DNA of 64,000 nucleotides from NCBI GenBank assembly GCA_964430305.1, contig CAYSEX010000003.1, positions 20,400 to 84,399 of the forward strand, read 5' to 3'. The stretch comes from CAIZGX01 sp964430305 (GTDB lineage Bacteria; Bacteroidota; Bacteroidia; Flavobacteriales_D; Sanyastnellaceae). Below, in pieces: positions 33,665 to 43,886 of this stretch; position 1 is the first letter of the stretch, and each line of letters opens with the position of its first letter. The position numbers were made by a program, and so were the translations under genes. Below the pieces are notes generated by a model. That model saw only the letters and a program-made list of their open reading frames with translations. It was not told the origin of the DNA and ran no database searches.

Positions 33665-35645
33665 CAAGTGCGTTTCCAACCTTTACTACATAGACCCCAA
33701 CGGCCAACGATTCAATATCAACACGGGTAGTTCTAGAGCATTGACTCATTTCATTCAAGACTAATCTTCCTTGCAGATCGAATATTTGTATGTTTTGAAC
33801 ACCTTTATTTGGTGTTGTAATGAAGACCTCGTGGTTCGCCGGATTCGGGTAGATTGAAATGGAAGTATTGACCATTTCATTTACGCCAATTGGCAGCCAG
33901 TTGAATGAAAGTCCTTGGGCAGGAATTGAACTAGAACAAGCGTTTGTACCATACACTCTCCAGTAATACGTTTTACCTGTTTCAAAAGCGAAATTGAAAG
34001 GCAAGTAGATTTCATTAGTTACAGTATTGGAAGTGTAAAGCAAAGAAGTGAAAGTGGGATCATCTACTGTTAATTCGAAAACGTAACCCGAAGCACCTGC
34101 AATGGCTTGCCATGTGAATAGGTAATCGGTTCCTGTTTCTTGAACAGTAGGGGCTGTTGGATTCGCAATGGTTTGCACTGCAGAGATATTACTTCCCACT
34201 TCAACATGAAATGGAATTTCATACGATTCACCAAAAATGGTTGTTAGTACCAAATGAGCGTTATACATACCTGGAGCTACATTGTTCATGTTACTCAATA
34301 AAAAAGAGTAGATACCGGTACCTGTTACTGTCCCACCAACAAAATTAGCTTCAATTGGAAGTCCGTTTATTGTTGCTGTTAATGGAAATTGCAGGTCCGC
34401 ATTTATCTTCAACTCCAGTGTGTCTGAAGTGTTTTCACAAAAACTATAGTTGGTTTGATTTAGGTATAACAACGTGGGTTTTGTAATGAAGAACCCATCA
34501 TACATGCTTGTAGCTAAGTTTATTCCGCTGGGTAAATAGCCATAATTGCTCCAAGTACCACTGAATTGAGGCATGTCATTTTGTGGATACAAATCAAAAA
34601 ATCCAACTTCGTTCAGTATGCCTTGGCTAACGCGAATGGCATCAAGCACGCGCACACCACTTCTGTAATTGCTTTCATATACAAATTGATCCAAGATGTA
34701 CAAGTTATGATCAATACTTGGATTGGTGCTTTCATAAAATTGCATGTATGCAATGTTATCTAAGTCATTGAGGTCGAAAATGTGCGTACGTGTGGGAGTG
34801 CCGAGTTGTTGTTCATCTAATTCATCGTTTACCAAGAAATACCTTCCATTTTTCGAAAACCACCCTTGGTGTGTATATCCTGTTTCAGGGTAATCATAAG
34901 AATCGAGAAGAATACAATCAGTAGGATCAGATACATTTACAGTTACAACGCCATATCCAGAATTTCCATTACACGCAACTACTATAACATCTCCAATGTG
35001 GTTTGTATCGGGTCCATTGTAGGTTAGAATATATCCATCATGAGTGTATCCAGCCTCACTGAAACCACCTAATAAAGTAGGCTGAAGCGGATTTGAAATG
35101 TCTACTAAATGCAATCCACCGCTAAAGGTGTTTGTTCCCATAGCCACAAGAATTTGGCTAACCGGATCAATATTCAAGGTGTGACAATTTCCAAACCCAC
35201 CGTAATAAGCAGTTTCTGAGAATGTAGTTGGACTGGTTACGTTGTCAAGTTGAAGTAAATCGAGTACTTGTAAACCATGTCCACCCGCTTCAGATACAAT
35301 GTAAGCGTAATGCCCCAACGTCTCAACATCTCTCCAAAGACTGTTTCCAGTATGGGGTGGAAGTGTACCTAGATACAGCGGTGTAGTTGGCGAGGTGACA
35401 TCAAAAATGGCTAAACCATTTGAAACGCCAACCAAAGCATATTCTTTATTTGTAATTGGACTTACCCATCCCCAAATGTCATTGGTGTTATCCGTATTCG
35501 GGTTGGCGTTCATTTGAGACAAAGTCACATGAGCTAGAAGATCCATGTTTTCACATGGGTAGTTTCCAGCCATGCCATTGATACAAGGTTGTGCTGCTAA
35601 GCTGGCTGTTAGAGCAACAAAAAAGAATGAGAGTATTCGTTTCAT
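33645..35645 (-). CDS. Choice-of-anchor B family protein with T9SS sorting domain
   Basis: 666 residues. Signal peptide (MKRILSFFFVALTASLAAQ), then a beta-propeller-like region with WGWVSPITNKEYALVG, VSEAGGHGLQVLDLLQL and NDELDEQQLG, matching the choice-of-anchor B family, a fibronectin-type segment, and a final T9SS type A domain from SIYPNPANHEVFI to the end. It is exported to the cell surface; function unknown. The ATG at 35645 is preferred over 35663 because it begins the signal peptide and leaves 4 nt to the GT2 gene. It ends in convergent overlap with the GlcD-type gene. Confidence 0.88.
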   Translation of the reverse strand: MKRILSFFFVALTASLAAQPCINGMAGNYPCENMDLLAHVTLSQMNANPNTDNTNDIWGWVSPITNKEYALVGVSNGLAIFDVTSPTTPLYLGTLPPHTGNSLWRDVETLGHYAYIVSEAGGHGLQVLDLLQLDNVTSPTTFSETAYYGGFGNCHTLNIDPVSQILVAMGTNTFSGGLHLVDISNPLQPTLLGGFSEAGYTHDGYILTYNGPDTNHIGDVIVVACNGNSGYGVVTVNVSDPTDCILLDSYDYPETGYTHQGWFSKNGRYFLVNDELDEQQLGTPTRTHIFDLNDLDNIAYMQFYESTNPSIDHNLYILDQFVYESNYRSGVRVLDAIRVSQGILNEVGFFDLYPQNDMPQFSGTWSNYGYLPSGINLATSMYDGFFITKPTLLYLNQTNYSFCENTSDTLELKINADLQFPLTATINGLPIEANFVGGTVTGTGIYSFLLSNMNNVAPGMYNAHLVLTTIFGESYEIPFHVEVGSNISAVQTIANPTAPTVQETGTDYLFTWQAIAGASGYVFELTVDDPTFTSLLYTSNTVTNEIYLPFNFAFETGKTYYWRVYGTNACSSSIPAQGLSFNWLPIGVNEMVNTSISIYPNPANHEVFITTPNKGVQNIQIFDLQGRLVLNEMSQCSRTTRVDIESLAVGVYVVKVGNALAKLSVN

Positions 35646-35649
35646 AGGA

Positions 35650-37179
35650 TTAGCTTCTAGCATGTTTCACACTGAAATAAGTCACGTAGAAGTATCCAAT
35701 GGTAAGCATGATGTGAAAAGGCATAAGACCGAAATCGGTTAGAGTAACATGGCTTTCAGAGGCAGAAAGCAGGAATGGCCAAACCAAACCTCCGGCGAAA
35801 TAGAGAAGGAAAATAAACTCTAGAACTGTTAACGGAGATATTTTAATTGCACGGTATTTCTTATCGGTCCATGTGCCTTGCTTTCCGGTGCTGATTGCAA
35901 ATTTTGGGGTGCGTACGAATGCAGATTTTTTACCTGTTAAACCTTCAATAACTGCAACGGCGTTGTGAAGCGAAAGCCCCATACTTACAGCAAGGAATAG
36001 AGGGAAGTCAATAACGAATCTGCCAAGTTTTTGAAAGAAAGGTTGTGGCGGTCGAGATACCCAATAGAAGAATCCAAGTATAAAAAAGCTCACAAGGAAG
36101 AATGAGGCTACGTAAAATGCCCAAGATAAATCCATGTATCCATGTTTTCCATCGAAATAGTGTTTGATGAATAACATAGGTATACTTAATAGCGAAGTTC
36201 CGAGAATGCTTAAAAATACCAAGCTGTTCATAAGGTGAAAACTCGCATGCACTTTATGAGCGAAGCCAAGATTTTTGGCTTTGAAAACTTTTCCTAAGTT
36301 TTTTCGCGTACATTCTGCTGCACCTTTGGTCCATCTGAATTGTTGTGCCTTGAGTGCATTCATTTCAGCGGGTAATTCGGAAGGAGATCCAATGGCAGGA
36401 AGATAAACGAAATTCCAACCTTTTAATTGAGCACGATAACTCAAATCTAAATCTTCGGTAATTGTATCGCTTTCCCAACCACCTGCATCTGCAATGGCTT
36501 CTTTTCTCCAAACACCAGCTGTTCCGTTAAAATTAATGAAGTGATCACTGAAGTTTCTTCCAATTTGCTCTACAGTAAAGTGAGCATCCAAACCAAATGC
36601 TTGAAGTCTTGTTAGAACGGAGTAATCTTCATTTAAATGTTCCCAGCGTGTTTGAACCACGGCAATTTTATCTCCGCTGTAGAAGAATGGAATAGTTTGT
36701 CTTAAAAAGTCTGCTCTTGGAACAAAGTCAGCATCAAAGATTGCGGTAAATTCCCCTTTGCAAATGGTGAGTCCGTATGCAAGCGCGCCGGCTTTAAATC
36801 CTTTGCGATCCTCTCTGCGAATATGTTGAATATCAATACCGAGCTTTTGTTTTTCTGCAATAAGTCTTGCGGCTATTTCAACCGATTCATCATTCCCATC
36901 GTCGAGAACCTGAATCTCAAGTTTCTCCTTTGGATAATCGAACTCGCAGCAGGCGTGTATTAATCGTTCAATTACATATAACTCATTGTATACAGGCAGT
37001 TGAATGGTTACAATGGGTAGCTCATCATCTGAAAGTTCCGGTTTAATTTGTTTCTTATTGTGTTTACGAACAAATTGTACGGCTAGGTTAAGCTGAACAA
37101 TTGAATAAACGAATATGAACAATAGAAAAAAGCCATAAAGAGCAATAGCTGTGATTGCTAAAATTTCAATAATATCCAA
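35650..37179 (-). CDS. Family 2 glycosyltransferase, cellulose-synthase-like
   Basis: 509 residues with one N-terminal membrane helix, a cytoplasmic GT2 domain (PIVTIQLPVYNE, DDGNDES, FDADFVPRADF with D-x-D, TEDLDLSYRA and QQFRWTKGA as the QxxRW motif) and four to five C-terminal membrane segments. It polymerises or exports a beta-linked glycan from a nucleotide-sugar donor. The closest type is the CslA/mannan or glucan synthase-like group; the donor cannot be told. It lies 28 nt after the SIMPL gene and 4 nt before the choice-of-anchor B gene, so the three form a unit. Confidence 0.88.
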   Translation of the reverse strand: MDIIEILAITAIALYGFFLLFIFVYSIVQLNLAVQFVRKHNKKQIKPELSDDELPIVTIQLPVYNELYVIERLIHACCEFDYPKEKLEIQVLDDGNDESVEIAARLIAEKQKLGIDIQHIRREDRKGFKAGALAYGLTICKGEFTAIFDADFVPRADFLRQTIPFFYSGDKIAVVQTRWEHLNEDYSVLTRLQAFGLDAHFTVEQIGRNFSDHFINFNGTAGVWRKEAIADAGGWESDTITEDLDLSYRAQLKGWNFVYLPAIGSPSELPAEMNALKAQQFRWTKGAAECTRKNLGKVFKAKNLGFAHKVHASFHLMNSLVFLSILGTSLLSIPMLFIKHYFDGKHGYMDLSWAFYVASFFLVSFFILGFFYWVSRPPQPFFQKLGRFVIDFPLFLAVSMGLSLHNAVAVIEGLTGKKSAFVRTPKFAISTGKQGTWTDKKYRAIKISPLTVLEFIFLLYFAGGLVWPFLLSASESHVTLTDFGLMPFHIMLTIGYFYVTYFSVKHARS

Positions 37180-37207
37180 GGTTTCTTGATTTAGGTTTCC
37201 TGCAAAA

Positions 37208-37954
37208 TTAATCTATTTCAAACTCCAATTGCATAGTTATCGATGCAGTTTTTCTTCTTGAGCCGGTATTGAATGTGCCACCCCAAGAATAATCTTCATT
37301 TGAATTCTGTCCAACAATTTGAAAAATACCCATTTCGGCGTTTTTTAAATTCCCGAGTTCACTGCCAGATGCTTCTGCTATTTTTTCGGCGCGCATGCGT
37401 GCATCTTCTGTAGCTTCTTTTACCATTTGTTGTTTTAGTTCAGCCAGTTTGGTGTAATAGAATTCGGGGGCTTCGCTGTAAAATTCTACACCTGTATTGA
37501 TTAATTCACTGACTTCACGAGAGATTTGTTCTATTCGATTTACATCTTGACTTTCAATGGTCACGCTTTGAGAAAGAATATAACCAATAAAAACAGAGCT
37601 TACCACATCGCCATTTCCATTGCGCACATCATCAAATTGCTTTTGTATATCTACCGCGGAAAAGACAATTTCAGATTCGTTAACACCTTTTGAAACCAGA
37701 TAGTTTTTGATGTTATTTTTATCTGTATCTAATGCAGCAGATGCTGCTGGTAAATCAAAATTCATTTTAGAGAAGCTTCCTCTCCAAACAATCAAATCTG
37801 AATCAAAGTCTTTTGTACCCATTCCAGTCACATGTATGGCATTTTCTGTATTGTTGCGTTGTTTGTATCCATTCATGAAAACATAACAAGCCACAATAAT
37901 GCTCACACCCAAAATGGTTGTGGAAACAATTTTAGTTAATCGATCTATTTGCAT
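37208..37954 (-). CDS. SIMPL/DUF541 domain protein
   Basis: 248 residues. An N-terminal membrane anchor or signal (residues 8-26) is followed by IHVTGMGTKDFDSDLIVWR, a segment with SAAALDTDKNNIKNYLV-like helix, and the C-terminal pattern RMRAEKIAEASGSELGN, all of the SIMPL (DUF541) family, periplasmic oligomeric proteins linked with envelope stress. A box TACCTTCG ends 4 nt before the ATG. Confidence 0.85.
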   Translation of the reverse strand: MQIDRLTKIVSTTILGVSIIVACYVFMNGYKQRNNTENAIHVTGMGTKDFDSDLIVWRGSFSKMNFDLPAASAALDTDKNNIKNYLVSKGVNESEIVFSAVDIQKQFDDVRNGNGDVVSSVFIGYILSQSVTIESQDVNRIEQISREVSELINTGVEFYSEAPEFYYTKLAELKQQMVKEATEDARMRAEKIAEASGSELGNLKNAEMGIFQIVGQNSNEDYSWGGTFNTGSRRKTASITMQLEFEID

Positions 37955-37958
37955 AGAA

Positions 37959-37966
37959 CGAAGGTA
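37959..37966 (-). promoter_or_regulatory. -7 element of the SIMPL-GT2-anchor B operon
   Basis: TACCTTCG, TAnnTTTG with T to C, 4 nt (TTCT) before the ATG at 37954; predicted leaderless. Confidence 0.5.
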
Positions 37967-37980
37967 AGGTAAACTCAGAA

Positions 37981-38003
37981 AAAAAGGGCCGAAGCCCTTT
38001 TTT
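37981..38003 (-). terminator. Terminator at the end of the starch-utilisation operon
   Basis: GGGC-TTCG-GCCC on the minus strand (a UUCG-type stable loop), flanked by A and T runs, directly after the stop of the gene at 38004. Confidence 0.85.
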
Positions 38004-38834
38004 TTAATCGCAGTTCAAAGGAACATAATAAATATAGGGTGGAGGATTTGGAGTATACCCTGGCTTCACAATGTAATATGCCAATTTAGTAATGGTAGAT
38101 CCTGCCGGAACAGGGATGAATTCTTCAGGTATAAATGTGATTCTGAATTTTCCACCTCCAATGTCTTTCATTTTAAGCGATGGAGTAGAAGTAACATTTG
38201 CAGCAATTGCCACATCGAAATAGGTAAAGCTGCCAGTGAATGCACGAAGGAAAATGTAACATTCGTCGGTACCGAGATTTTGAAGATTGGCATCTGTTTC
38301 TTGAAGGTTGTCATAGGTAATACTCAAGAAATCATCTTGCTTAGCAGCCTCTGGAAACAGACAAATTCTGTCAGCACATAATGCGGGAACAATATCAATA
38401 TGTAAATCTTCTGTTTTCGCCTCTCCAACACCATCATCAGCATATGCATAACCGCTTTTCAATTTTGCCAAGCATGAAATTCCTGTTTGATATAAATTCA
38501 AAGGAGTAATTCCTGAATAAAATTGAGTTGGTACAACTGTCATTTTATACAAGAGTCCTTGAACTTGAGTTAACAACATACAATCATTCGAATTTCCCCA
38601 CTCGCCATTGCCGCATGCTGGACCTGCGGGTTGCCATGTCCACATATAGACAGAATCTTGCGCATCTGGATGGTTATTCAAGATGGCTTTTAATCCGCCT
38701 GTGGTTTGTGCAACATCAATGTAAATATCAACTGTGCCATTGGCATTTGTTGGCGATGGAAAAACGAAAGCAGCCTGTCCGAAAGAATTCAGAGCGGCAA
38801 TACTCAATGCTATGAGTGCAAATATATTTTTCAT
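38004..38834 (-). CDS. Secreted starch-locus protein (SusF-like position, DUF4961-like)
   Basis: 276 residues. Signal peptide MKNIFALIALSIAALNSFGQ; the frame extends upstream to 38900 but this would overlap the preceding gene, so 38834 is used. Two similar halves each have a strand run with a phrase of the type L-x-K/M-x-...-P-x-x-F (YKMTVVPTQFYSGI; FRITFIPEEFIPV), and the first half resembles the N-terminal module of the alpha-amylase at 43908 (HQIVITPQTFYGLNVG). Likely a carbohydrate-binding outer-surface protein. The DUF4961 name is from memory. Last gene of the susC-led operon, 4 nt after the lipoprotein gene. Confidence 0.65.
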   Translation of the reverse strand: MKNIFALIALSIAALNSFGQAAFVFPSPTNANGTVDIYIDVAQTTGGLKAILNNHPDAQDSVYMWTWQPAGPACGNGEWGNSNDCMLLTQVQGLLYKMTVVPTQFYSGITPLNLYQTGISCLAKLKSGYAYADDGVGEAKTEDLHIDIVPALCADRICLFPEAAKQDDFLSITYDNLQETDANLQNLGTDECYIFLRAFTGSFTYFDVAIAANVTSTPSLKMKDIGGGKFRITFIPEEFIPVPAGSTITKLAYYIVKPGYTPNPPPYIYYVPLNCD

Positions 38835-38838
38835 AGAA

Positions 38839-39336
38839 CTAGATTCGTTTGAAGTTAAACTTGTAAATGACATTTTTAAATTGGTCAGAAGAGCAAACAC
38901 GATGCATTTCGAAACTCATGTTTTCACTTTGAGGCAATACCATACTTCCTAAAAAGAGTTCAATGGTATCGTTGGCATTCATTAAAGTAATAGATGAAGG
39001 GGCCACGTAGTCATCCAAAGACCAGGTTCCAGCATTTCCGAAGAAGTTTCTACCCACGGTATTGGTTACTTGGTAAGTCAATGAATCTACATTGAGTTGA
39101 ATTTGCATAGGAGTAATTCCTTCAACAACATAGAACTCACTCAAATCGCGCTGCTCGAGTACGGGATTATTTGGATCTTGTTGTATGAAAGTAGTGAGTT
39201 CCCATGTTCCACCCATGCCTTTCACTTTATCAGTGGTTTCGCCTAATTCGGCACAGGTCTCTGGTTTGCATGAGAAGAAAATTGAACTTGCTAATGCAGC
39301 AATGAAAAAATATTTTGTGTATTTCATAACGTTCAT
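38839..39336 (-). CDS. Starch-locus lipoprotein (DUF5004-like)
   Basis: 165 residues. Signal with lipobox IFFSC; a lipocalin-like pattern follows: MGGTWELTTF, repeated strands, and a C-terminal NVIYKFNFKRI. It is 7 nt after SusD and in the same operon. Such small lipoproteins sit at the SusE/DUF5004 position of starch loci; the family name is from memory. A start at 39327 (MKYTKYFF) is an equally good choice because it removes the first three residues and keeps the same signal. Confidence 0.65.
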   Translation of the reverse strand: MNVMKYTKYFFIAALASSIFFSCKPETCAELGETTDKVKGMGGTWELTTFIQQDPNNPVLEQRDLSEFYVVEGITPMQIQLNVDSLTYQVTNTVGRNFFGNAGTWSLDDYVAPSSITLMNANDTIELFLGSMVLPQSENMSFEMHRVCSSDQFKNVIYKFNFKRI

Positions 39337-39343
39337 GTATTAA

Positions 39344-40735
39344 TTATTGACAACCTCCTTCCGGATTTCCTACAAATAGGGCAGAAGTAAATTCACTATT
39401 TGGGAATTGAAGAGCCATTCCGTCACAATTCCAAGGTGCTCCTCTTACAATGATATTCTCACCTTTGGCGCCTCGTCTTTTGAGTTGGTCTACCCATTTT
39501 CCTTCTCCCATGGTTTCAATTCTATACTCTCTGCGCGCTGCATCAATGATTTGAGCCGCTGTTGAACTGGCATCTAAGTCGTTTAAACCAATTCCAAATG
39601 CTCTATCGCGAATTGAATTGATGTCGTCAATAGCAGTTCCAAGATCTTGACCTAATTCGGCAAGTGCTTCAGCACGAATAAGACGTAACTCAGAAGTATA
39701 GATAATTGGAATATTGAAAAATATTTTGTCTTTAAATCTTAAGTTCCTGTATTTACCTCCATCTGCTTGCATCCAACCCAAGCGATCATCAGCACTATTC
39801 AGATTCACGAAGTTGTAGAAATCATTGTTGAACATTAAGTTCGGAGGAAGTGCTCCGCCAGAATTGTAGTTTCCAACAAAATTATCTGTACGTTGATCAA
39901 TATGTGCTGCTCCAGGGTTTGAACTTACAATACCAAAAATAATTTCTGGGTTAACACCTGGGTTATCAGGGAATCGATCGAGTGTGTCAGACATTGGATA
40001 ATTATCTACCACCTGATTGATGTAATTCACGGCATTTTGAAAATCATTCATTTGGAAATAAACCATTCCCATTAGCGCAGTAGCAGCATCTTTGTTCGCA
40101 TAGTTCCCATTGCTTGTGGGCAAATTTTCAATTGCAAAAGCAAGATCTGATAGAATGAAAGCGTATACTTCTGCGACCGTGTTTCTAGGTAAAGGTTCAT
40201 TGCTAGCTTCGCTGCGAATGATGATACCCAAGTGATTATTGGTAGGTGTAGCGCCATATGGCTGTGCGTACAATTTTACCACACCCCAATGACAGAAAGC
40301 ACGGATGAATTTGGCCTCAGCCTCCATTCGAGTTCTTTCTTCTGCTGTTAATCCTTCTATTAAATCGAAATTTTTCAGCAATGAATTGCAACGATAAACG
40401 GCGTAATAAAAATCACCGTAAACACCATTGGTAGTAGGGGTGAAGAAATTGGTTTCGCGATTGTAGATCGCATTGAAATCAAGACCATTGGGTTCGGCTA
40501 GATTATCACCCATGAGTTCGTTGATGTTTTGTACTTTCCCGTCGTACAAATTCGCTAACACGTCATAGCAGCTTACCAATAATTTTTGTGCATCTGCAGG
40601 CGTTTTCAGAGCATCTTCGGCTAGAATAGCACCCGAAGGCGGGTATTCTAAAAACTTTTCACAAGATACAAAAGCTCCTATGATTGTAAGAGATGTAAGT
40701 GAGGTAATTAATATCTTTTTCATTTCAGATTTCAT
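39344..40735 (-). CDS. SusD/RagB-family starch-binding lipoprotein
   Basis: 463 residues. Lipobox AFVSC near residue 26; the mature protein opens with EKFLEYPPSGAILAEDA, the SusD N-terminal pattern, has helical TPR-like repeats in the middle (LLKNFDLIEGLTAEERTRMEAEAKFIRA region) and a C-terminal RREYRIETMGEGKWVDQLKRRGAKG block near residue 410. It caps the SusC barrel and holds oligosaccharides at the cell surface. ATG overlaps the SusC stop by 1 nt. Confidence 0.93.
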   Translation of the reverse strand: MKSEMKKILITSLTSLTIIGAFVSCEKFLEYPPSGAILAEDALKTPADAQKLLVSCYDVLANLYDGKVQNINELMGDNLAEPNGLDFNAIYNRETNFFTPTTNGVYGDFYYAVYRCNSLLKNFDLIEGLTAEERTRMEAEAKFIRAFCHWGVVKLYAQPYGATPTNNHLGIIIRSEASNEPLPRNTVAEVYAFILSDLAFAIENLPTSNGNYANKDAATALMGMVYFQMNDFQNAVNYINQVVDNYPMSDTLDRFPDNPGVNPEIIFGIVSSNPGAAHIDQRTDNFVGNYNSGGALPPNLMFNNDFYNFVNLNSADDRLGWMQADGGKYRNLRFKDKIFFNIPIIYTSELRLIRAEALAELGQDLGTAIDDINSIRDRAFGIGLNDLDASSTAAQIIDAARREYRIETMGEGKWVDQLKRRGAKGENIIVRGAPWNCDGMALQFPNSEFTSALFVGNPEGGCQ

Positions 40736-43700
40736 TAGAAGTTAGCATTTAAACGAATGTTGAAGCTACGCTCTTGCATTGGAGTAAGGTAAGTCACATT
40801 TGGACTTAAGTTTCTATCCTGTGCATTTTCAAAATCGCGAACAACTTCTGGATCTAAACCTGGGAAGTTGGTAATTGTAAATACATTGGTAGCACTAACA
40901 CCCACAGTGACGTTGGTCATCTTCATAGACTTGGTCCAACTTGCAGGAAGTGTATAGTCCAATGACAAATTTCTCAAACGTAGATAATCTGCTTTGTAAA
41001 TGAACATGGAGGTATTCCACCATGGGAACCCATCTGGCAAACCGTATGAGGTTTCATCTAATGTCAATCGGCCAAAGCTTGTTTCATCACCAAACTCTCT
41101 CCAACGATCCAAGATTTCTTCTCTCATGTTCCAACTGGTTACAACACCAAGCTGACGTTTTGCACTTGAATCGAAAATTTTCGCACCTAAACTGTAAGTA
41201 AACAAAGCACTCAAGTTGAAGTTTTTCCATGTGAATGATTGAGTTAAACCTCCTATGCATTTTGGTAATCCTGATCCTACATAATTACGAATGCTGTTGT
41301 CATAATCATCTGTAAGATTGCCCTGAGGCGTTAGATACATGGGTTGACCATTGGTTGGATCAATGTGACTGAATTGAACCATGTAGAATGAACCTATAGG
41401 TCTGCCTACAATTACACGAGAGTCATTGGTGCCTCCTGAAACGGCGTCGGGAGTATAATTTCCAATGCTAACCAATTCATTGTAATTGTATGAAATGTTG
41501 AAGTTGGTTTTCATGCCGAACTCTTTTCCTTTGAACCAATTGATGATGGTAGTGAGCTCAATACCCATGTTCTTAACTTCGGCAACGTTGTCCCAGAAAT
41601 TTGTGAATCCGGTAGACGCAGGTAAACTTACGTTCATCAAAACATCTTTACTGTATTTGCGGTATCCTTCAAGAATGACAGTGAATCTGTCTTCCATGAA
41701 ACCTGTTTCAAGTGCTACACTGAAGTTAGAAGTAGTCTCCCATTTCAAATTGGGGTTACCGGCTTGTTGTGGGAAAATAATGGAATCTTGGTTGTAGAAA
41801 ATACCGTTATTCACAGCTGAATATAACGCATACTGTGCATTGGCTGGAATATCTGAGTTTCCTGTTAAGCCCCAAGAAGCACGAAGCTTCATGAAATTGA
41901 TTTTTTTACTGTCTTTTAGGAAATTTTCTTCTGAGATAATCCATCCAGCAGAGGCAGAAGGGAAGTTACCGAATTTGTTATTCACTCCGAATCGAGAGCT
42001 ACCGTCTCTACGGAAGGTGCCTTCAACAAAGTACTTTCCTTTGTAGTCCCATTTCATTTTAGTAAAGAATCCCATGAAACTAAATTCAGTTGGGTTGTAT
42101 ACGTTGCGTACTACCTGTGTTTCTGGTACATCTGAGATGTCTGATAACTCGGTGTAAGCGTCTGTTAAATTTGGGATATAGTTATTGCTGAATTCAGTTT
42201 TCGATGTTTGATATTCGAATCCTACTAATGCCGAGAAATTCATGTCAGTTGCAATTTCTTTTCCCCATTCTCCGGTAATGTTGGTGCTTTTGTTTCGAAC
42301 AATTCGTTCATCACGACTATAACTTCCTTGACCGTTCGATAAGTCAAAGGTGGCAGGAGTTAGTCTGTTTTCGCCAATTTGCATCCAATCGTATCCACCG
42401 GTTGCAACGAAAATAACATTCTTTACAGGCATATAAATTAAACGAGCAGTGTTGATCATTCGATCTTCAACGGTTGTCCAACGCAACTGTTCGCGGTATG
42501 CCACCGGATTTTTTACGTTTCCAAATTCATCTCTCCAATAATAGAAGGCACCCGTTGAATCTTGCACAGGGTAGAAGGGAAGGGCGTTCGACATGGCATC
42601 ACCCAATCCGCCACTCCAGGCCGCATCAACACGTTTGTTTAGCCCGCGTGTGCCAGATAATGAAAGATTCAAACGAAGTTTATCTCCAAGTTTAAACTCT
42701 GGATTAACACGCGCAGCAATTCTCTTGTAGCTATTTCCAAGTAGGAAACTCTCGTTGTTATCATAGGCCATTGAAAAATAAACACTGGCATTTTTAGCTC
42801 CGTATCTTCCACCGAAATTAACTCCGTATTTACTTCCTCTTCCAATGGTTTGAGACACCCAATCGGTATCTGTTTTCATTGCATTCATGTATGCCGCTTT
42901 TCGTGTTGCAGCATCATCTGTTGACGATGTAAAATTAGGAAGCCAAACATATCCGGTTCCTCCATCATTTTCCCATGCTTCTTGACGAATACGCAAATAT
43001 TCTTCGGTGTTAAGCATGTTTGGTCTTGAGGCAGGGGTAGAAATTCCACTGTTAACGCCGTACTCAAACTTCCATCCTTTTTCCTTCGCTCTTTTGGTAG
43101 TTATGATAATTACACCGTTGGCTGCTCGTGAACCATATTCACCTGCTGCAGCTGCGTCTTTTCTTACTTCAACCTTTTCAATATCACTCGGATTAATAGT
43201 GGCCAATGGATTGTTATTCATGGCACCGCTGTTTCCACGAAGGAAATAATCTTGCGTCATTGGAATACCATCAATGATATATAAAGGGTCACCACCAGCC
43301 GATATGGAACCAATACCTCGAATTCTCACCAAAGACCCGGAACCTGCAATTCCTGATCCTTGTGAGATTTGAAGACCTGCTGCTTGACCTTGTAAAGCTG
43401 CTTCAAAACTCGGAGTACGAATGGCTGTGATGTCCTTACCGGAAATTTTGGCAACAGATCCAGTGCCTGGTCTGTTTCGCTCTACGCCATAACCAACAAT
43501 TTCAATGTTGTCTAAGGTCATGGAGGTTGTGGTTAGTTGGAAATTCAAATTAACCGTTTCCTTGTCTTTTACCGTGACACTTTGTTTTACCGTTTCGAAA
43601 TTGAGAGTTTTCACTTCAATGGTAAAGTTTCCTGCGCCGGTATTCAACGTATACATTCCCGATCCGTCGGAAGCCGTTCCAATGGCAGTTCCAGGAATCA

Positions 43701-43830
43701 TTAAGATTGCACCAGGTACCGGTTTATTGTCTTGGTCTAGAACTTTCCCAGTTACTTTTTGGGCATAACTGGTACTTAGACCAACCACAATACCGAACAG
43801 TACTAGTCCAAATTTATACAAGTGGTTCAT
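40735..43830 (-). CDS. SusC/RagA-family TonB-dependent outer-membrane receptor
   Basis: 1031 residues, usual length. Signal peptide, a carboxypeptidase-like beta-sandwich (VTGKVLDQDNKPVPGAILMI), the plug domain with IRIRGIGSISAGGDPLYIIDG-type SusC phrase (seen as RIRGIGSISAGGDPLYIIDG) and ADVEKVEVRKDAAAAGEYGS-like linker, then a 22-strand barrel ending in the terminal aromatic NIRLNANF. It imports starch oligosaccharides using the TonB-ExbBD energy system. It is coupled to SusD and preceded by a promoter that overlaps an operator shared with the alpha-amylase gene. Confidence 0.95.
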   Translation of the reverse strand: MNHLYKFGLVLFGIVVGLSTSYAQKVTGKVLDQDNKPVPGAILMIPGTAIGTASDGSGMYTLNTGAGNFTIEVKTLNFETVKQSVTVKDKETVNLNFQLTTTSMTLDNIEIVGYGVERNRPGTGSVAKISGKDITAIRTPSFEAALQGQAAGLQISQGSGIAGSGSLVRIRGIGSISAGGDPLYIIDGIPMTQDYFLRGNSGAMNNNPLATINPSDIEKVEVRKDAAAAGEYGSRAANGVIIITTKRAKEKGWKFEYGVNSGISTPASRPNMLNTEEYLRIRQEAWENDGGTGYVWLPNFTSSTDDAATRKAAYMNAMKTDTDWVSQTIGRGSKYGVNFGGRYGAKNASVYFSMAYDNNESFLLGNSYKRIAARVNPEFKLGDKLRLNLSLSGTRGLNKRVDAAWSGGLGDAMSNALPFYPVQDSTGAFYYWRDEFGNVKNPVAYREQLRWTTVEDRMINTARLIYMPVKNVIFVATGGYDWMQIGENRLTPATFDLSNGQGSYSRDERIVRNKSTNITGEWGKEIATDMNFSALVGFEYQTSKTEFSNNYIPNLTDAYTELSDISDVPETQVVRNVYNPTEFSFMGFFTKMKWDYKGKYFVEGTFRRDGSSRFGVNNKFGNFPSASAGWIISEENFLKDSKKINFMKLRASWGLTGNSDIPANAQYALYSAVNNGIFYNQDSIIFPQQAGNPNLKWETTSNFSVALETGFMEDRFTVILEGYRKYSKDVLMNVSLPASTGFTNFWDNVAEVKNMGIELTTIINWFKGKEFGMKTNFNISYNYNELVSIGNYTPDAVSGGTNDSRVIVGRPIGSFYMVQFSHIDPTNGQPMYLTPQGNLTDDYDNSIRNYVGSGLPKCIGGLTQSFTWKNFNLSALFTYSLGAKIFDSSAKRQLGVVTSWNMREEILDRWREFGDETSFGRLTLDETSYGLPDGFPWWNTSMFIYKADYLRLRNLSLDYTLPASWTKSMKMTNVTVGVSATNVFTITNFPGLDPEVVRDFENAQDRNLSPNVTYLTPMQERSFNIRLNANF

Positions 43831-43857
43831 ATTGATTGTTTAGGTTAAGTTCGAATG

Positions 43858-43886
43858 CGAATATATCAATTTTACAGTGTGTACAA
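43858..43886 (-). promoter_or_regulatory. Promoter of susC-susD operon
   Basis: Reading the minus strand: TTG (43884-43886) as -33, 18-nt spacer, TATATTCG (43858-43865) as -7. Leader of about 20-30 nt to the ATG at 43830. The -33 lies inside the GTGTA-N5-TACAC operator. Confidence 0.6.
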